From Fundicoccus culcitae (GTDB taxonomy: Bacteria > Bacillota > Bacilli > Lactobacillales > Aerococcaceae): a stretch of DNA of 64,000 nt. The stretch lies in contig NZ_CP102453.1 of NCBI RefSeq assembly GCF_024661895.1, positions 1,488,001 through 1,552,000 on the forward strand, read 5' to 3'. Position numbers and translations under genes: made by a program. The notes under the pieces were generated by a model. It ran no database searches, was not told where the DNA came from, and saw only the letters and a program-made list of their open reading frames with translations. Numbering within the stretch: position 1 is the first letter of the stretch; each line of letters opens with the position of its first letter. Below, piece after piece: positions 41,283 to 49,802 of this stretch.

Positions 41283-42435
41283 TGGTTTTCAAAAACTTTA
41301 GGTCTTCAATGTTTAAGTATTGCTTAACAACATTGGCAACACCGCCGTATAAAGTAGCCAGATTGTATAGAGTGCTTGTGTGTACGATAAGTTCAGTCGT
41401 CAGCGAACTATTTAAGTTGGCTCGAACTTCATCGATTAAATGTGGCAAAGCTTGATAAAGTGGATGATTAATAATGATTACTTCCGGATCAAATAGAACG
41501 CCTAAGTTATTAATTGCAATGCTCAGGTAAGTTGCATTTTCATTAACGAGTTGAGTCACAGGTTCATTTTTATTGTATAGCTGCGCAATATCTTGGGTAC
41601 TAACATGATCAAGCTTCAATTCTTTTTTGATCGCTCCTGTTAGTGAGGCGAGCGAGGCATATTGTTCTAAACAGCCATGGTTGCCACAAGGACAAGCTTT
41701 TCCATTTGGAACAATTATACTATGCCCAATTTCTCCACTATTGCCTCTAAAGCCTTGATAGATGATGCCGTTTTGAACAAAACCAGCACCAATCCCTGTA
41801 TGGATATTCAAACTGACCAAATGATTGTATTCACCCGCAAAGCAATACTCCCCTAAAGCGGCTAAGTTAGCCTCATTTTCTAAATAAATTGGCATCGATA
41901 AGTATTGCGCTAATTGCTCAATAAATTCATTTCCGATAGTATAATTGGGTGTTAACATGATTTGATTATCTTTAACCGTACCGTGAATCGCTAAACTTAA
42001 ACCCACGATACCATAAGGTGTATCAGGATATTCTTGTGATGTAAGTTGTGTGTATAGCGCAACAATATAAGTAAATACATTATTCGATGTTAAATGGATA
42101 TCTTCGAAATTTTCGTAATTAATTATCTCACCATTTAAATACGTTAACATACCCGAAATATAATCTGGACCAAGATCCATGGACAAAACTAATCCAGCTT
42201 TGTGGTTAAATGTCAGAATGATTGGTTTACGTCCACCAACTTTATTCGCTTCACCCTCACCTATTTCAAAAACTAAATCATTATCAATTAAATCTTTAGT
42301 GATTGTTGACACAGATGCTTTATTCAAACCAGAAATTTGTGAAATCTTCGCTCTGGATATTTCGCTTTCTCGAATAATTGTGTTTAAAACCAGTGATACA
42401 TTCTGCTCTCTGATTAGAAATTTATCGGTTACCAT
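41278..42435 (-). CDS. xylR: XylR, ROK-family xylose repressor
   Basis: 385 residues. N-terminal winged helix (SRAKISQISGLNKASVSTI, about 25-45) plus a ROK sugar-binding part with the GIGAGFVQNG loop, RGNSGEIGHS and the zinc site CPCGNHGCLEQYAS. In the absence of xylose such proteins bind GTTAGT-type palindromes; two are present, one before xylAB and one before the divergent xylosidase operon. Start set at 42435, where GAGGAG is 6-7 bases upstream; the longer frame overlaps this site. Confidence 0.92.
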   Translation of the reverse strand: MVTDKFLIREQNVSLVLNTIIRESEISRAKISQISGLNKASVSTITKDLIDNDLVFEIGEGEANKVGGRKPIILTFNHKAGLVLSMDLGPDYISGMLTYLNGEIINYENFEDIHLTSNNVFTYIVALYTQLTSQEYPDTPYGIVGLSLAIHGTVKDNQIMLTPNYTIGNEFIEQLAQYLSMPIYLENEANLAALGEYCFAGEYNHLVSLNIHTGIGAGFVQNGIIYQGFRGNSGEIGHSIIVPNGKACPCGNHGCLEQYASLASLTGAIKKELKLDHVSTQDIAQLYNKNEPVTQLVNENATYLSIAINNLGVLFDPEVIIINHPLYQALPHLIDEVRANLNSSLTTELIVHTSTLYNLATLYGGVANVVKQYLNIEDLKFLKTK

Positions 42436-42621
42436 GGCTATGCTCCTCACATCCACATTTGATTGCTAGATTATTTTAAGTTAGTTTAGCATACAAATTA
42501 AATTTAAACAAATGGGAGAAATCATTGATTATATTAAATAATATTGATTTTTATTTCATCTTAATATCCTAATAAATAGCATACAAAATTTTTATTATCT
42601 AAAAAGATTAATAAATAACTA

Positions 42622-42650
42622 TTGACAAATCGATTTGTAAACGTTAACAT
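42622..42650 (+). promoter_or_regulatory. Promoter of the xylosidase/importer operon
   Basis: TTGACA, 17-base spacer, TAACAT. The -10 is overlapped by the cre site and followed at once by the XylR operator. Confidence 0.75.
42636..42649. promoter_or_regulatory. CcpA cre site
   Basis: TGTAAACGTTAACA fits the 14-base consensus TGWAANCGNTNWCA at every position. Predicts glucose repression of the xylosidase operon. Confidence 0.85.
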
Positions 42651-42654
42651 ATAA

Positions 42655-42677
42655 GTTAGTTAGGTAACCTAACTAAC
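42655..42677. promoter_or_regulatory. XylR operator of the xylosidase operon
   Basis: Perfect palindrome with 11-bp arms GTTAGTTAGGT and ACCTAACTAAC around one base, covering the expected transcription start. Confidence 0.85.
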
Positions 42678-42733
42678 TAACCTATTGAATTGTAGTCTTT
42701 ATGTTTGTATAAAAATCAACAAAGGAGAAAAAA

Positions 42734-44338
42734 ATGTATATAAAAAATCCGATTCTTAAAGGATTTAATCCTGATCCAAGTATTCTTAGAGTTGACGATG
42801 ACTATTATATTGCTGTCTCTACCTTCGAATGGTCGCCAGGTGTTGTTATCCATCATTCAAAAGATTTAAAAAATTGGCATCAAATAGCTAGACCACTAAA
42901 TTCAACATATTTCATAGATATGAAAGGTAATCCCGATTCTGGTGGTGTTTGGGCGCCTGATTTATCTTATTCTGATGGAAAATTCTGGTTGGTCTACTCT
43001 GATGTAAAAGTAGTGAATGGACCTTGGAAAGATGTTACTAACTATCTTATAACAGCTGATGAAATTGATGGTGAATGGAGTGAGCCGATTGCATTAAATT
43101 ACTCCGGTTTTGATGCCTCATTATTTCATGATATTGATGGTAGAAAATGGTTTTTAAATATGATTTGGGATCATCGTGTTAATCGTCACAATTTTAACGG
43201 TATTGCTTTACAGGAATATGATCCAGTACAAAAAAAGCTAATTGATGAACCTAGAAATATTTTTAAAGGAACTGATATTAAGTTAGTTGAAGCTCCTCAT
43301 TTGTATAGAATCAATGATTATTATTATTTATTTACTGCAGAAGGTGGGACTTTATTTAATCATCAAGAAACAGTAGCACGATCAAAATGTATCGAAGGGC
43401 CATACGAAGTCCATCCTGACAACCCTTTTATTTCATCTTTTTATAGACCAAATATAACATTGCAAAGAGCTGGACACGGTTCATTAGTTGAGACACCAGA
43501 TCATGAATGGTATTTTGCTCATCTGACTTCAAGACCCCTTCCAACTGATACTGAAAGTATTCTAGATAATCGTGGTTATAGTCCCTTAGGTCGAGAAACT
43601 GCCATTCAAAAAGTTACATGGAAGAATGACTGGCCTTATATAGTAGGTGGCAATTTCCCACAAGATGAAGTAGAAATGCCCATAGTTGAAGAAACCATTT
43701 GGCCAGATGACTTCCCCATTATTGATGATTTTAATGAAACAACATTAAACCATCAATGGAACACTGTGAGAAATCCATTTGATGAAAAAATGGGAAGCTT
43801 ATCAGTTAACCCAAGTCATTTAAGATTATATGGTCAGGGTAGTTTCCACAATCATTTTGCCAACTCTTTCGTAGCAAGAAGATGGCAATCACTAAATTTT
43901 GAGGCTGAAACTAAAGTCATATCCAATCCGACAACTTTTCAACAACAAGCAGGATTAGTTGCTTACTATAATACTAATAATTGGACAAGTATACATTTAA
44001 CTTGGGATCCGGACCAAGGGAAAGTAGTTGATTTATTAGAGTGTGACAGACGAACTTTACTACAACCTCTGAAAAACTCAATAAAAGTTCCCGAGAATAT
44101 TAATTATGTCTATTTTAAAATCAATGTTAATCGAGATAAGTATTTTTATAGCTATTCATTTAATGGCAAAGAATGGAAAAAAATAGATATAATATTTGAT
44201 TCTCGAAAATTATCTGATGAATATGTCCAGGAAGGAGGCTTTTTTACAGGAGCATTTATTGGTTTAAGTTGTATTGATACTGCTAGTAGAACTCTTGTTG
44301 CTGATTTTGACTATTTCCGTTATGAAGAATTAGATTAA
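42734..44338 (+). CDS. xynB: GH43-family beta-xylosidase
   Basis: 534 residues, intracellular (no signal peptide). The five-bladed propeller (about 1-310) shows the base Asp in GFNPDPSILR, the pKa-modulating Asp in GFDASLFHD and the acid Glu in LVEAPHLY, the standard GH43 triad. The C-terminal half (about 330-534) is the beta-sandwich seen in GH43 subfamily 11-type xylosidases. It would release xylose from imported xylo-oligosaccharides. First gene of a four-gene operon with the importer; AAAGGAG upstream. Markedly AT-rich codon use. Confidence 0.93.
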   Translation: MYIKNPILKGFNPDPSILRVDDDYYIAVSTFEWSPGVVIHHSKDLKNWHQIARPLNSTYFIDMKGNPDSGGVWAPDLSYSDGKFWLVYSDVKVVNGPWKDVTNYLITADEIDGEWSEPIALNYSGFDASLFHDIDGRKWFLNMIWDHRVNRHNFNGIALQEYDPVQKKLIDEPRNIFKGTDIKLVEAPHLYRINDYYYLFTAEGGTLFNHQETVARSKCIEGPYEVHPDNPFISSFYRPNITLQRAGHGSLVETPDHEWYFAHLTSRPLPTDTESILDNRGYSPLGRETAIQKVTWKNDWPYIVGGNFPQDEVEMPIVEETIWPDDFPIIDDFNETTLNHQWNTVRNPFDEKMGSLSVNPSHLRLYGQGSFHNHFANSFVARRWQSLNFEAETKVISNPTTFQQQAGLVAYYNTNNWTSIHLTWDPDQGKVVDLLECDRRTLLQPLKNSIKVPENINYVYFKINVNRDKYFYSYSFNGKEWKKIDIIFDSRKLSDEYVQEGGFFTGAFIGLSCIDTASRTLVADFDYFRYEELD

Positions 44339-44361
44339 TCACTAAAATTAAGGAGCTTAAA

Positions 44362-45666
44362 ATGAAAAAAATAATAAATACTTTCAACAAAATAGTTTTT
44401 AGTACATTAACTTTAAGTGCACTAGTTAATCCAATTGCGTACGCTCAAGATGAGGATGTTGAAACATACGGTTCAGGGGATAAAGTATTAGAAATTTGGT
44501 CTTTTACTAATGAAATTAATACGATGATTGAAGATTATTTCCTAGTAGATAATCCAGATATTGATTTTTCAATAGAAATTGTTAATATTCCAACAGCAGA
44601 ATTTGAAGCGAAACTTGATCCTATCGTAGGAACTGATGCTGCTCCAGATTTAATTCTCCTTGAACAAAATTTCGTGAAAAAATATGTAGAGTCTGGGTTA
44701 ATGGCAGATCTATCACAATTTGAAAATGTTATGTCTGGTTCGGAGAACACTTATGACTATGTTAAGGGTATTGGTACAAGTGCAGATGGTACTTTTTATG
44801 CTAATTCTTGGCAATCTGCACCAGGAGCTTTCTTCTATAGAGCAAGCTTAGCAGAGGAACTTCTAGGAATTACGGAGCCAGAAGAGTTACAAAGTAGATT
44901 ATCTGATTGGGATGGATTTGTTGAAGTAGCCCGAGAAGTAAAAGAAGCATCAAATGGTGAGGTATACATGATTTCTGGTATCGATGATTTGCGTTTTGCA
45001 TATTTAGGGACAAGAGAACAAGGTTGGGTAGTAGATGGACACCTAGTGATTGATCCTCAAATGGATAAATTATTAGATACTGCTTTATTAATGAATGAAG
45101 AAGGATTAATGTTAGATGCTCCACCTGAATCCGAAGCGTACTTTGGTGGAATGTCTCAAGATGAAATATTTGGTTATAGCTTACCAAGTTGGGGATTACA
45201 TTTCTGGTTAAAACCAAATGGAGGAGATGCAACGGCAGGTGACTGGAGAATGATTGAAGGACCTAGTGCATATTTCCGTGGAGGAACTTGGTTAGGTGCG
45301 TTAAGTAATTCTGACATGTTAGAAGAAGCATCAGAGGTTATTACATACATTACAACCAATCCTGATTTCTTAACTAAATGGGCTTTAGATACAGGAGATA
45401 TTGTATCTGATGTCAATGTAGTTGAAGAAATTAAAGGTGAATACAGTGATGAGTTTTTAGGCGGACAAAATCACTATGCAGCTTTTGCAGATTTAATTGG
45501 AAATATTAACGGTGAGATAATTACTGAATATGATCAAGCAATTAATGTACTCTTTGTTGATCACGCATTAACACCATATTCTAAGGGTGAAATCGATAAA
45601 GAAACCGCACTAAACAACTTCAAAGCACAAGTTCAAAACTCTTTCCCTAATTTAGTTATTGATTAA
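44362..45666 (+). CDS. Sugar ABC importer, extracellular binding protein (xylo-oligosaccharide)
   Basis: 434 residues of the type 1 extracellular solute-binding fold. Signal peptide 1-28 ends IAYAQDED with an AxA site; there is no lipobox cysteine. Motifs include AAPDLILLEQ, ANSWQSAPGAFFYR and FRGGTWLGAL. Context (GH43 before it, two permeases after it, XylR/CcpA sites) points to xylo-oligosaccharides. RBS AAGGAG 7 bases before the ATG. Confidence 0.88.
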   Translation: MKKIINTFNKIVFSTLTLSALVNPIAYAQDEDVETYGSGDKVLEIWSFTNEINTMIEDYFLVDNPDIDFSIEIVNIPTAEFEAKLDPIVGTDAAPDLILLEQNFVKKYVESGLMADLSQFENVMSGSENTYDYVKGIGTSADGTFYANSWQSAPGAFFYRASLAEELLGITEPEELQSRLSDWDGFVEVAREVKEASNGEVYMISGIDDLRFAYLGTREQGWVVDGHLVIDPQMDKLLDTALLMNEEGLMLDAPPESEAYFGGMSQDEIFGYSLPSWGLHFWLKPNGGDATAGDWRMIEGPSAYFRGGTWLGALSNSDMLEEASEVITYITTNPDFLTKWALDTGDIVSDVNVVEEIKGEYSDEFLGGQNHYAAFADLIGNINGEIITEYDQAINVLFVDHALTPYSKGEIDKETALNNFKAQVQNSFPNLVID

Positions 45667-45683
45667 AATTAAAGTGCTTTTTT

Positions 45684-45720
45684 ATAGAAGAGTAATAGCA
45701 ATAGACTATTATTCTTCTAT
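45684..45720 (+). other. Stem-loop between binding protein and permease genes
   Basis: Arms ATAGAAGAGTAATAG and CTATTATTCTTCTAT, perfect 15 bp, with no T-run long enough for full termination. Such stems in sugar operons usually stabilise the binding-protein mRNA over the permease part. Confidence 0.65.
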
Positions 45721-45740
45721 TTATTAAAGGAGCTTAAAAA

Positions 45741-46670
45741 ATGGAAAATGAAAAAAAACAAGTAATAAAATATGCAAAAATTAAAAACACCAATAAGTAT
45801 GGTTATATATTTATTGCGCCTTTTTTTATTGTGTTTGCAATTTTTAATTTTTACCCTACACTTAACACTATATATTTATCTTTTCAAAATATTGCTGGCT
45901 TTCAAACTGAAGGAATATTCATAGGTTTAACTAATTATATTAATTTGCTTAAAAATAATCTTTTTATTCAATCTATAAAAAACACACTAATCTTATGGAC
46001 TTTAAATTTTATTCCACAGATTGTCATAGCAATGCTTCTTGCATATTGGTTTACAAATTCTCGTTTAAAACTTAAAGGGCAAACATTTTTCAAAAGTATT
46101 TTTTATTTACCTAACATTATCACCGCAGCTTCTGTTGCAGTAATTTTTTATGCACTTTTTAGTTATCCTCGAGGGCCAATAAATTTACTCCTGATAAGAT
46201 TGAATATTTTAGATAGTCCTTATGACTTTTTCCGAAATGTTACCTTTACTAGAGGTTTAGTAGCTTTTATTCAATTCTGGATGTGGTATGGTCAGACAGC
46301 AATCGTACTAATTTCTGGGATACTAAGTATCGATCGTTCTTTATATGAGGCAGCAGAGGTTGATGGCGCAACGCCTTGGCAATCATTTAGGAAAATAACC
46401 TTACCATTACTAAAACCAATTACTGTATATGTTTTAATAACATCGCTAGTAGGCGGATTACAAATGTTTGATATACCATTGTTGCTAACCAATGGTGGAC
46501 CTAATGGTAGTGTAGAGACTGTTATGACATATATATATAAACAAGCATTTCAAGGTGGAAGGAATATAAGTATTGCAGCTGCTGCATCTATTTACTTATT
46601 AATAATAACTTCTGTCTTAAGTTTAGTTATTTTTTATGTTATACGTGATAGAAAGGCAAAGAAGGCATGA
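45741..46670 (+). CDS. Sugar ABC importer permease 1 (MalF-like)
   Basis: 309 residues, six membrane helices. The ATPase-coupling EAA loop reads YEAAEVDGATPWQSFRKITLPLLKP (EAAEVDGA..FRKITLP), and the N-terminal FYPTLNTIYLSF is usual in MalF-type sugar permeases. Ends with TGA two bases before the ATG of the next permease, so the two are coupled. The required ATPase is not encoded nearby and must be supplied by a shared MsmK-type protein. Confidence 0.92.
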   Translation: MENEKKQVIKYAKIKNTNKYGYIFIAPFFIVFAIFNFYPTLNTIYLSFQNIAGFQTEGIFIGLTNYINLLKNNLFIQSIKNTLILWTLNFIPQIVIAMLLAYWFTNSRLKLKGQTFFKSIFYLPNIITAASVAVIFYALFSYPRGPINLLLIRLNILDSPYDFFRNVTFTRGLVAFIQFWMWYGQTAIVLISGILSIDRSLYEAAEVDGATPWQSFRKITLPLLKPITVYVLITSLVGGLQMFDIPLLLTNGGPNGSVETVMTYIYKQAFQGGRNISIAAAASIYLLIITSVLSLVIFYVIRDRKAKKA

Positions 46671-46671
46671 T

Positions 46672-47514
46672 ATGATGAATGACTTAAAAAAATTAAAAGC
46701 TCAACGAATGCTCATTTATATTTTCTTTGGATTGTTAACTATCCTAAGTATTATACCCTTTTGGATTGTTATTGTTAACTCAACTCGATCAGCTGAGCAA
46801 ATACAACAAGGTATGTCTTTAGTACCTGGCGGAAGTTTTATTGATAACTGGAATATATTAATGGATCGTGGTTTTAATATATTTGATGGTTATAAAAACA
46901 GTTTAATCATAGCCGGTGGTTCAACTATTTTAAGTATGTATTTTTCTAGTTTAACAGCATATGGATTTACCGTATATGAATTTAAAGGAAAAAATTTCTT
47001 ATTTACAATTATTTTATTGTTAATTATGCTACCACCTCAAGTAAATATGATTGGTTTTTATCGGTTTATGGCATCAGTTGGTCTGCTTGATAGTTATATT
47101 CCCCTAATAGTTCCATCAATAGCGTCTGCTCCAACCGTTTTCTTTATGAAACAATATTTAGAAACTGTTTATCACCCGTCATACGTCGACTCAGCAAGAA
47201 TAGATGGTGCAGGAGAGTTTAAAATATTTCATCGTATCATATTGCCACAAATGGCACCTGCAATTGCTACCATGTCTATTTTTAGTTTTGTTCAATCATG
47301 GAACAACTTCTTAATGCCATTAATTTTAATCAATGATCGGTCGAAGTACACATTACCTATGCTAGTTCAATTATTAACAACAGACACTTATACTACTGAA
47401 TACGGAAGTTTATATTTAGGTGTTTCTTTATCTGTTATTCCATTAATCCTGGCTTATATATTCCTTTCTAAGAGAATTATTGGTGGTGTCACTGCTGGTG
47501 GTATTAAGATGTAG
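46672..47514 (+). CDS. Sugar ABC importer permease 2 (MalG-like)
   Basis: 280 residues, six helices. N-terminal IPFWIVIVNSTRSAEQI and the EAA loop VDSARIDGAGEFKIFHRIILPQMAP; ends in the family's GGVTAGGIKM. Partner of the upstream permease. Start at the first of two adjacent ATGs. Confidence 0.92.
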   Translation: MMNDLKKLKAQRMLIYIFFGLLTILSIIPFWIVIVNSTRSAEQIQQGMSLVPGGSFIDNWNILMDRGFNIFDGYKNSLIIAGGSTILSMYFSSLTAYGFTVYEFKGKNFLFTIILLLIMLPPQVNMIGFYRFMASVGLLDSYIPLIVPSIASAPTVFFMKQYLETVYHPSYVDSARIDGAGEFKIFHRIILPQMAPAIATMSIFSFVQSWNNFLMPLILINDRSKYTLPMLVQLLTTDTYTTEYGSLYLGVSLSVIPLILAYIFLSKRIIGGVTAGGIKM

Positions 47515-47536
47515 ATATTAATTAGTTTAGTGTATA

Positions 47537-47575
47537 AAAAAGAGAAGCCTCTTCGATCACTGGCTTCTCTTTTAT
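47537..47575 (+). terminator. Terminator of the xylosidase/importer operon
   Basis: AAAAGAGAAGCC / GGCTTCTCTTTT around a 12-base loop. Confidence 0.85.
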
Positions 47576-47585
47576 TATATAAATT

Positions 47586-48248
47586 TCATTGCACTACAAA
47601 CTCCTCAAACAACGCATGCGCATGGGGTCCTTTCCCTTTAAGATTTGATTTACCAAAGTTCAAAATTTGCCCATGAAAGTCTTGCCATTCTAAAACTGAT
47701 AAAACCGTATCAGCCTCCACAAAACCTTTTAATGGCATGTAGCCTGAAGCTTCTGCCACCCCTAAACCAGCATATAATTTACGTGCATAATTATCCGCGA
47801 TAAATACGCCTTGATTGAAAATATAAAGCAACAAAACATCCGCCGTTTCATTGCCGATACCTTTAAACTGTAATAATCGTCTGCGGAGGACGTCTTGATC
47901 TGGATAGTCTTTTAAGACAGCGAATTCATCAAAATCGTAGCTTTTCATCCATTGAAACCATTCGTAGATGAGTTGTGATTTACTAGAATGAAAACCACTT
48001 GAATAAATTAAGGGAACCAAGTCATCTGTGGATAATTCACTGATGCGTGCCGGTTCTAATGCTGTCACCGTGCGGAGTTGATTAATGGATAGTTGCGTAT
48101 TATGCCAAGTGGTATTTTGGACTAAAAAGGCGCCTAACATGATTTCCCAACTTGTTTCGGCTGCCCACTTACCGCTCGCACCATTCATTTCTAACAATAA
48201 TTGATATAGATCTTTTGAATTGATTACTTTTTTCTTGATAACATTCAT
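47586..48248 (-). CDS. HhH-GPD DNA glycosylase, endonuclease III-like without iron-sulfur cluster
   Basis: 220 residues. Helix-hairpin-helix LLQFKGIGNETADVLLLY with the catalytic Asp in FIADNYARKL. In endonuclease III the HhH loop carries a catalytic Lys (GVGRKTA); here it is GIGNETA, so a lyase activity is unlikely and a monofunctional glycosylase is expected, as in the MagIII 3-methyladenine branch. The C-terminal four-cysteine cluster is absent. Base-excision repair of alkylated bases is inferred. Confidence 0.82.
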   Translation of the reverse strand: MNVIKKKVINSKDLYQLLLEMNGASGKWAAETSWEIMLGAFLVQNTTWHNTQLSINQLRTVTALEPARISELSTDDLVPLIYSSGFHSSKSQLIYEWFQWMKSYDFDEFAVLKDYPDQDVLRRRLLQFKGIGNETADVLLLYIFNQGVFIADNYARKLYAGLGVAEASGYMPLKGFVEADTVLSVLEWQDFHGQILNFGKSNLKGKGPHAHALFEEFVVQ

Positions 48249-48263
48249 CCTTCACTTATAACG

Positions 48264-49376
48264 TTAAAATTTGTCAGTCCCATGCCAAAAAATGGGTAAA
48301 GGAAACCAATCGTTAGGGATGGGGTATTTATTGGGGTTTCCAAAAGGGCTTAACAATAAGGCTTGCGCTTGGAGTTTAGTTAATTGAGGCGCGTTCGCTT
48401 CTGCTTTGCCATCAACATTCACTTGCTTTTGTGAAACCGTAATTGTAATTGGTTGACCATCAAAATAAGCTGAAAAAGATCCTTCAGATAAACCCACCTG
48501 ATCCTGTTTAAGCCTTAGAAATGCCTCAATAACGGATTGGAAGTTCAGGATATTGATGTTTAAAACTGGGTGTATCGAATACCTCTCTGCTAATTCAGAC
48601 AAGATTTGATTTCTTTCCAGATCGTACGCTGCGGTGGAAATCTGCAGTTCATCTTTCCCATCAAGAAAATACTTTAAGAACGGTTTTAGGTATTTTTCAT
48701 CTTTTAAACCCAATTCAATCAACGCGGATTGATCTTCAACACTTAAAAAATACCCAACCCATTCATCTTTGAGTAATATGTTAAATGGTTTTAAGTTAAA
48801 CGTATGTAATATCTCAAATAAATAGTCTTTTTCTCTGTCAATATACACATTTTTCTGCGAAATAAGGGTATATATATCCTCTAAATACGTATCATTTTCT
48901 ACTATTGGAAGGATTGAAAAAGCCTGTGTTTCAACATCCTTCAACCCATGCCGCACATTCGGTGCTTCAAAATGAAATTGATACTCGATGCCACCAACGG
49001 TATAACCATAATATTCATAACGTTGTCGTTGACCACTTAAAACGCTCAAATCGTAGACTCCAGACATTTCATCTAGCGATGCATTCATTAGTTGCTGCAT
49101 ATGCCCTTGCCCACGAAAATCGGGATGAACCGATACCGTGCCGACATAATTCGCCTTTAGAACATTGTCTCCCACATGAAGTAATTGCGGCAACACAGCT
49201 ACTTGAGCAATAATCAACCCTGTATGATTAACCGCCACTTTCGTTATTTTTTCGAATGGATAGCGACCACCATACGTTTTTGGCAACAACTGCGCTGCAT
49301 TCATATTAAATACAGAATCGGCTAACTGAAGAATTTCAGTCCGCTCTTGGACTAATGCGTCGCGATATTCTACCAT
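48264..49376 (-). CDS. Eis-like GNAT acetyltransferase with SCP2-type C-terminal domain
   Basis: 370 residues. N-terminal acetyltransferase with the acetyl-CoA loop VSVHPDFRGQGHMQQLMNA, and a middle second GNAT-like domain (YDLSVLSGQRQRYEYYGY opening). The C-terminal part (about 280-370, GSFSAYFDGQPITITVSQKQ) resembles the sterol-carrier-like domain of Eis proteins. Family members acetylate amines, including aminoglycosides; the natural substrate is not known. Start at 49376, eight bases from GAGG. 15 bases downstream lies the glycosylase gene. Confidence 0.82.
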   Translation of the reverse strand: MVEYRDALVQERTEILQLADSVFNMNAAQLLPKTYGGRYPFEKITKVAVNHTGLIIAQVAVLPQLLHVGDNVLKANYVGTVSVHPDFRGQGHMQQLMNASLDEMSGVYDLSVLSGQRQRYEYYGYTVGGIEYQFHFEAPNVRHGLKDVETQAFSILPIVENDTYLEDIYTLISQKNVYIDREKDYLFEILHTFNLKPFNILLKDEWVGYFLSVEDQSALIELGLKDEKYLKPFLKYFLDGKDELQISTAAYDLERNQILSELAERYSIHPVLNINILNFQSVIEAFLRLKQDQVGLSEGSFSAYFDGQPITITVSQKQVNVDGKAEANAPQLTKLQAQALLLSPFGNPNKYPIPNDWFPLPIFWHGTDKF

Positions 49377-49802
49377 TTTATCAACCTCAATTTCATTAAA
49401 ATACATATTCCCCATGATATATCTTAGTATACTTTAAGCAAAATTTCGATACAATTAATTAGATAGTTCACAGGCTAATTTTTCGCAATCACGACAAGTA
49501 ATTTAGAATCACTATTATTTATTTGTTTTTTTCAGCCTTAATCTAAGTGAAAAGCTAAATTCTTAATCAAAGATAATAAAGATATAAAAAGATACCAAAG
49601 AATATTTAATAATCAATATATTGTTTAAGTGCTGTTTCGACTGTATGTGGTATTGATAATGTTACGATTTCAGAAAAATGCTTTGTCTACTAAAGCATAT
49701 TTTTATTAATTTTAAATTTTTTGCTATTTTATTTCTATCTATCTATAAATTAATTCTATGATATAATGGTAGCGTTATCTTCATTGATTAGGAGGTTATG
49801 GA
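49377..49802. other. AT-rich divergent intergenic region
   Basis: Separates the acetyltransferase and the AraC regulator. A TATAAT at 49762-49767 is the likely -10 of the regulator gene, and AGGAGG at about 49791 its ribosome site. I see no gene, repeat or operator palindrome otherwise. Confidence 0.5.
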
